The notes beneath the pieces are model-generated. The model worked only from the letters and a program-made list of their open reading frames with translations, had not been told where the DNA came from and ran no database searches. This document shows positions 62,236 through 64,000 of a stretch of DNA of 64,000 bases, piece after piece. This stretch comes from Massilia phyllostachyos. GTDB taxonomy: Bacteria > Pseudomonadota > Gammaproteobacteria > Burkholderiales > Burkholderiaceae_D. The stretch is from assembly GCF_021044825.1 (NCBI RefSeq), contig NZ_JAJNOC010000007.1, positions 186,001-250,000 on the forward strand, written 5' to 3'. How positions within the stretch are numbered: the stretch's first letter is position 1; each line of letters begins with the position of its first letter. A program made the translations under genes and the position numbers.

Positions 62236-62711
62236 TTCTTGCCCTTTCCATTGGCGGCGATCTTGGCCGCGCGGTGGATGCCGGCGCGGATGCGGGTATA
62301 GGTGGCGCAGCGGCACAGGTTGCCGGCCATGGCTTCGTCGATCTGGGCGTCGCTCGGCTTCGGATGCTGTTTGAGCAGGTGGCAGGCGGTCATGATCTGG
62401 CCGGCCTGGCAGTAGCCGCATTGCGGCACGTCGAGTTCCTGCCAGGCCTGCTGCAGCGGATGGCTGGCCTTCGGGTCGAGGCCCTCGATGGTGGTGATCT
62501 TCTGCTTGCCCAGGCTCGACACCGGCAGCACGCAGGAGCGCGTCGGCACGCCGTCGAGGTGCACGGTGCAGGCGCCGCACTGGCCGAGGCCGCAGCCGTA
62601 CTTGCTGCCGACCAGGCCGAGGGTGTCGCGCAGCGCCCAGAGCAGGGGAGTGTCCGGTTCGACATCGACGGCCTGCGTCTTGCCGTTGATGTTCAGCGTG
62701 TAAGTACTCAT
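62232..62711 (-). CDS. 2Fe-2S subunit of an isoquinoline 1-oxidoreductase-like enzyme
   Basis: 159 residues, ATG 62711. Two 2Fe-2S clusters are apparent: the plant-type site CGLGQCGACTVHLDG with a later C in SCVLPVSSL, and the second site CGYCQAGQIM followed by CRCATYTRIRAGI. N-terminal part (residues 1-80) is ferredoxin-like, the rest a four-helix domain. It transfers electrons from the molybdenum subunit. Length and motifs match the family's small subunit. Confidence 0.93.
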   Translation of the reverse strand: MSTYTLNINGKTQAVDVEPDTPLLWALRDTLGLVGSKYGCGLGQCGACTVHLDGVPTRSCVLPVSSLGKQKITTIEGLDPKASHPLQQAWQELDVPQCGYCQAGQIMTACHLLKQHPKPSDAQIDEAMAGNLCRCATYTRIRAGIHRAAKIAANGKGKK

Positions 62712-62894
62712 GGGCGATCCTCGTGCATTGGCGGGAAACCTGAAATGCTAATCGAAAACTTCTCGGATCAACAGTGGTTAATGGAAATGTCCCGTGAGTA
62801 AGTTTTATAGACAATTGCTATGCGGAATGGAACTCGGCGGGGGCCGGGAATATGTAATACTTTGTCATTCTACTGAGCATTTCCGTCAATTTTC

Positions 62895-64000
62895 ATGGTG
62901 ATTTCACGGTCGCGTCTCTCCTCTGCCAACCTCAAGCTGCGCCTGGCGTGCGTCGCCGCCGTGCTGGTATTCGCGACCACGCTGCTGGTCACCCTGTCCA
63001 CCCTGTCCGTCGCCGAGCGCGGCATGAAGGCCGTCATCGGCGACCAGCAATACACCATGCTGTCCGGCGCCGCCTCCTTCATGGACGACCGCATCGGCGC
63101 GCGGATGGCCCAGGTCGAGGCGCTGGGCGCCGGTATCCCGCTGGAGTTGCGCACCGATTGGGCGCGCCTGCCCGCCTTCCTGAAAGGCCAGGTGCGCCTG
63201 TGGGGCGCCGAGGAATACCTGAACCTGGTGGTGTTCGACGCCGAAGGCGAACTCAAGCTGTCTCTGCGCGAGCTGCCCGGCGCGCAGCTGATCAACGCGC
63301 GCGGCTACGACCACTTCGAAGCCGCCCTTGCAGGCAAGGGCAGGACGATCTCGCGCCCCATCCGCAGCCGCCTCACAGGCCACCACATCGTCGTGTTCAG
63401 CACCCCGCTGAAGGATGCGGCGGGGAAGGTAGTCGCGGTACTGTCCGGCAGCGTCGACCTGCGCCGCTCGGGCTTCCTGCGCCAGATCGGCGCGCTCAAG
63501 CCGGGCCGCACCGGCTACCTGTTCCTGATGACGGACGAGGGCGTGGTGATCGACCATCCGGACGAGAGCCGCCTGTTCCAGCACGTGAGCAGCTTTCCCG
63601 GCATGAACCAGGGCACCGAGCAGGCGCTGGCCGGCTTCGAGGGCTGGCTGGAAGCGCGCAGCGAGGACGGCAGCGAATCGATCTACGCCTACAAGCATCT
63701 GCGCAGCACCGGCTGGATCCTGGCCGCGCGCTATCCGCAGGCGGAGGCTTTCGCCCCGATGATCACGATGCGCCACAACGCCTTCTTCGGGGCCGGCGGA
63801 CTGGCGCTGGCGTCCGGCCTGCTGGCCTGGGTGCTGGTGTTCCGCCTGCTGGCGCCACTGCAGGCGCTGCGCGACAACGTCGCCGCGATCCGCCATGACC
63901 GCGCCGAGATCGACGTGCTGCGCGACGGCCGCAAGGACGAGATCGGCGAACTGGGCCGGGCCTTCCACGCCCTCATGGCCGAGCGCGAGCGCGCCGAGAG
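62895..64000 (+). CDS. dCache-HAMP membrane sensor, N-terminal part (runs off the window)
   Basis: Partial gene from ATG 62895, open to the last base. A membrane helix (LACVAAVLVFATTLLVTLSTL) is followed by a double-Cache periplasmic sensor: YLNLVVFDAEGELKLSLREL, VVFSTPLKDAAGKVVAVLSGSVDL, RTGYLFLMTDEGVVIDHPDES, YAYKHLRSTGWILAARYP. The second helix (FFGAGGLALASGLLAWVLVFRLL) leads to a HAMP domain (LAPLQALRDNVAAIRHDRA to DEIGELGRAF). The output domain lies beyond the window: GGDEF, kinase or chemotaxis are all possible. Confidence 0.88.
   Translation, partial: MVISRSRLSSANLKLRLACVAAVLVFATTLLVTLSTLSVAERGMKAVIGDQQYTMLSGAASFMDDRIGARMAQVEALGAGIPLELRTDWARLPAFLKGQVRLWGAEEYLNLVVFDAEGELKLSLRELPGAQLINARGYDHFEAALAGKGRTISRPIRSRLTGHHIVVFSTPLKDAAGKVVAVLSGSVDLRRSGFLRQIGALKPGRTGYLFLMTDEGVVIDHPDESRLFQHVSSFPGMNQGTEQALAGFEGWLEARSEDGSESIYAYKHLRSTGWILAARYPQAEAFAPMITMRHNAFFGAGGLALASGLLAWVLVFRLLAPLQALRDNVAAIRHDRAEIDVLRDGRKDEIGELGRAFHALMAERERAE

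Overview
The window is GC-rich bacterial chromosome, densely packed with genes. Gene content and protein style (cco and hemN genes preceded by FNR boxes, an FDH3-type formate dehydrogenase operon with DUF3305/DUF3306, an anthraniloyl-CoA-type monooxygenase cluster, many chemotaxis and c-di-GMP proteins) suggest a betaproteobacterium of the Oxalobacteraceae, probably Massilia or a close relative. This placement is inferred from family resemblance and no search was run. I saw no rRNA, tRNA, CRISPR array, prophage or transposase.

Layout. 1-564: 3' end of a chemotaxis receptor. 604-12431: a micro-aerobic respiration island. It holds a decayed hemN paralogue, hemN, a TauE/SafE-like membrane protein, ccoI and ccoS, then, divergent from a TraR/DksA-like gene, ccoNOQPGH for cbb3 oxidase and its assembly. 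Three FNR boxes sit upstream of the hemN paralogue, hemN and ccoN. 12525-20053: mixed genes (ThuA, DUF885 protein, VOC protein, phosphoesterase, EamA transporter, AraC regulator). 20069-20833: Fnr itself, with the iron-sulfur cysteines. 20915-22993: a metzincin-type protease and a stand-alone copy of its N-terminal domain. 23265-25892: cydAB plus a DUF2474 small subunit. 26129-35625: a formate dehydrogenase operon (TorD-like chaperone, small Tat protein, alpha, beta and gamma subunits, three little-known small proteins, DUF3305, DUF3306, a multi-cluster ferredoxin). 35715-39201: acyl-CoA synthetase, SET-domain methyltransferase, pncB. 39382-49038: chemotaxis receptor, HTH-GAF protein, DUF4019, royal-jelly-like protein, topoisomerase IB, Na+/H+ antiporter, hybrid histidine kinase. 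49197-53984: aromatic acyl-CoA degradation genes. 54172-64000: two c-di-GMP proteins, a LysR pseudogene, small proteins, an isoquinoline-oxidoreductase-like molybdenum enzyme, and the start of a dCache-HAMP receptor.

How it fits together. Fnr, high-affinity cbb3 oxidase, cytochrome bd, oxygen-independent heme synthesis and formate dehydrogenase form one low-oxygen respiratory programme: formate electrons enter the quinone pool and leave through oxidases that work at low oxygen. Three observations look least explained by known annotation. First, the two hemN leaders carry a hairpin of identical geometry whose stems differ by compensatory changes. Second, two families of short palindromic repeats lie exactly at gene ends, so that the stop codons of eight genes fall inside or at the edge of a repeat. 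Third, there is a metzincin protease next to a free copy of its N-terminal domain.
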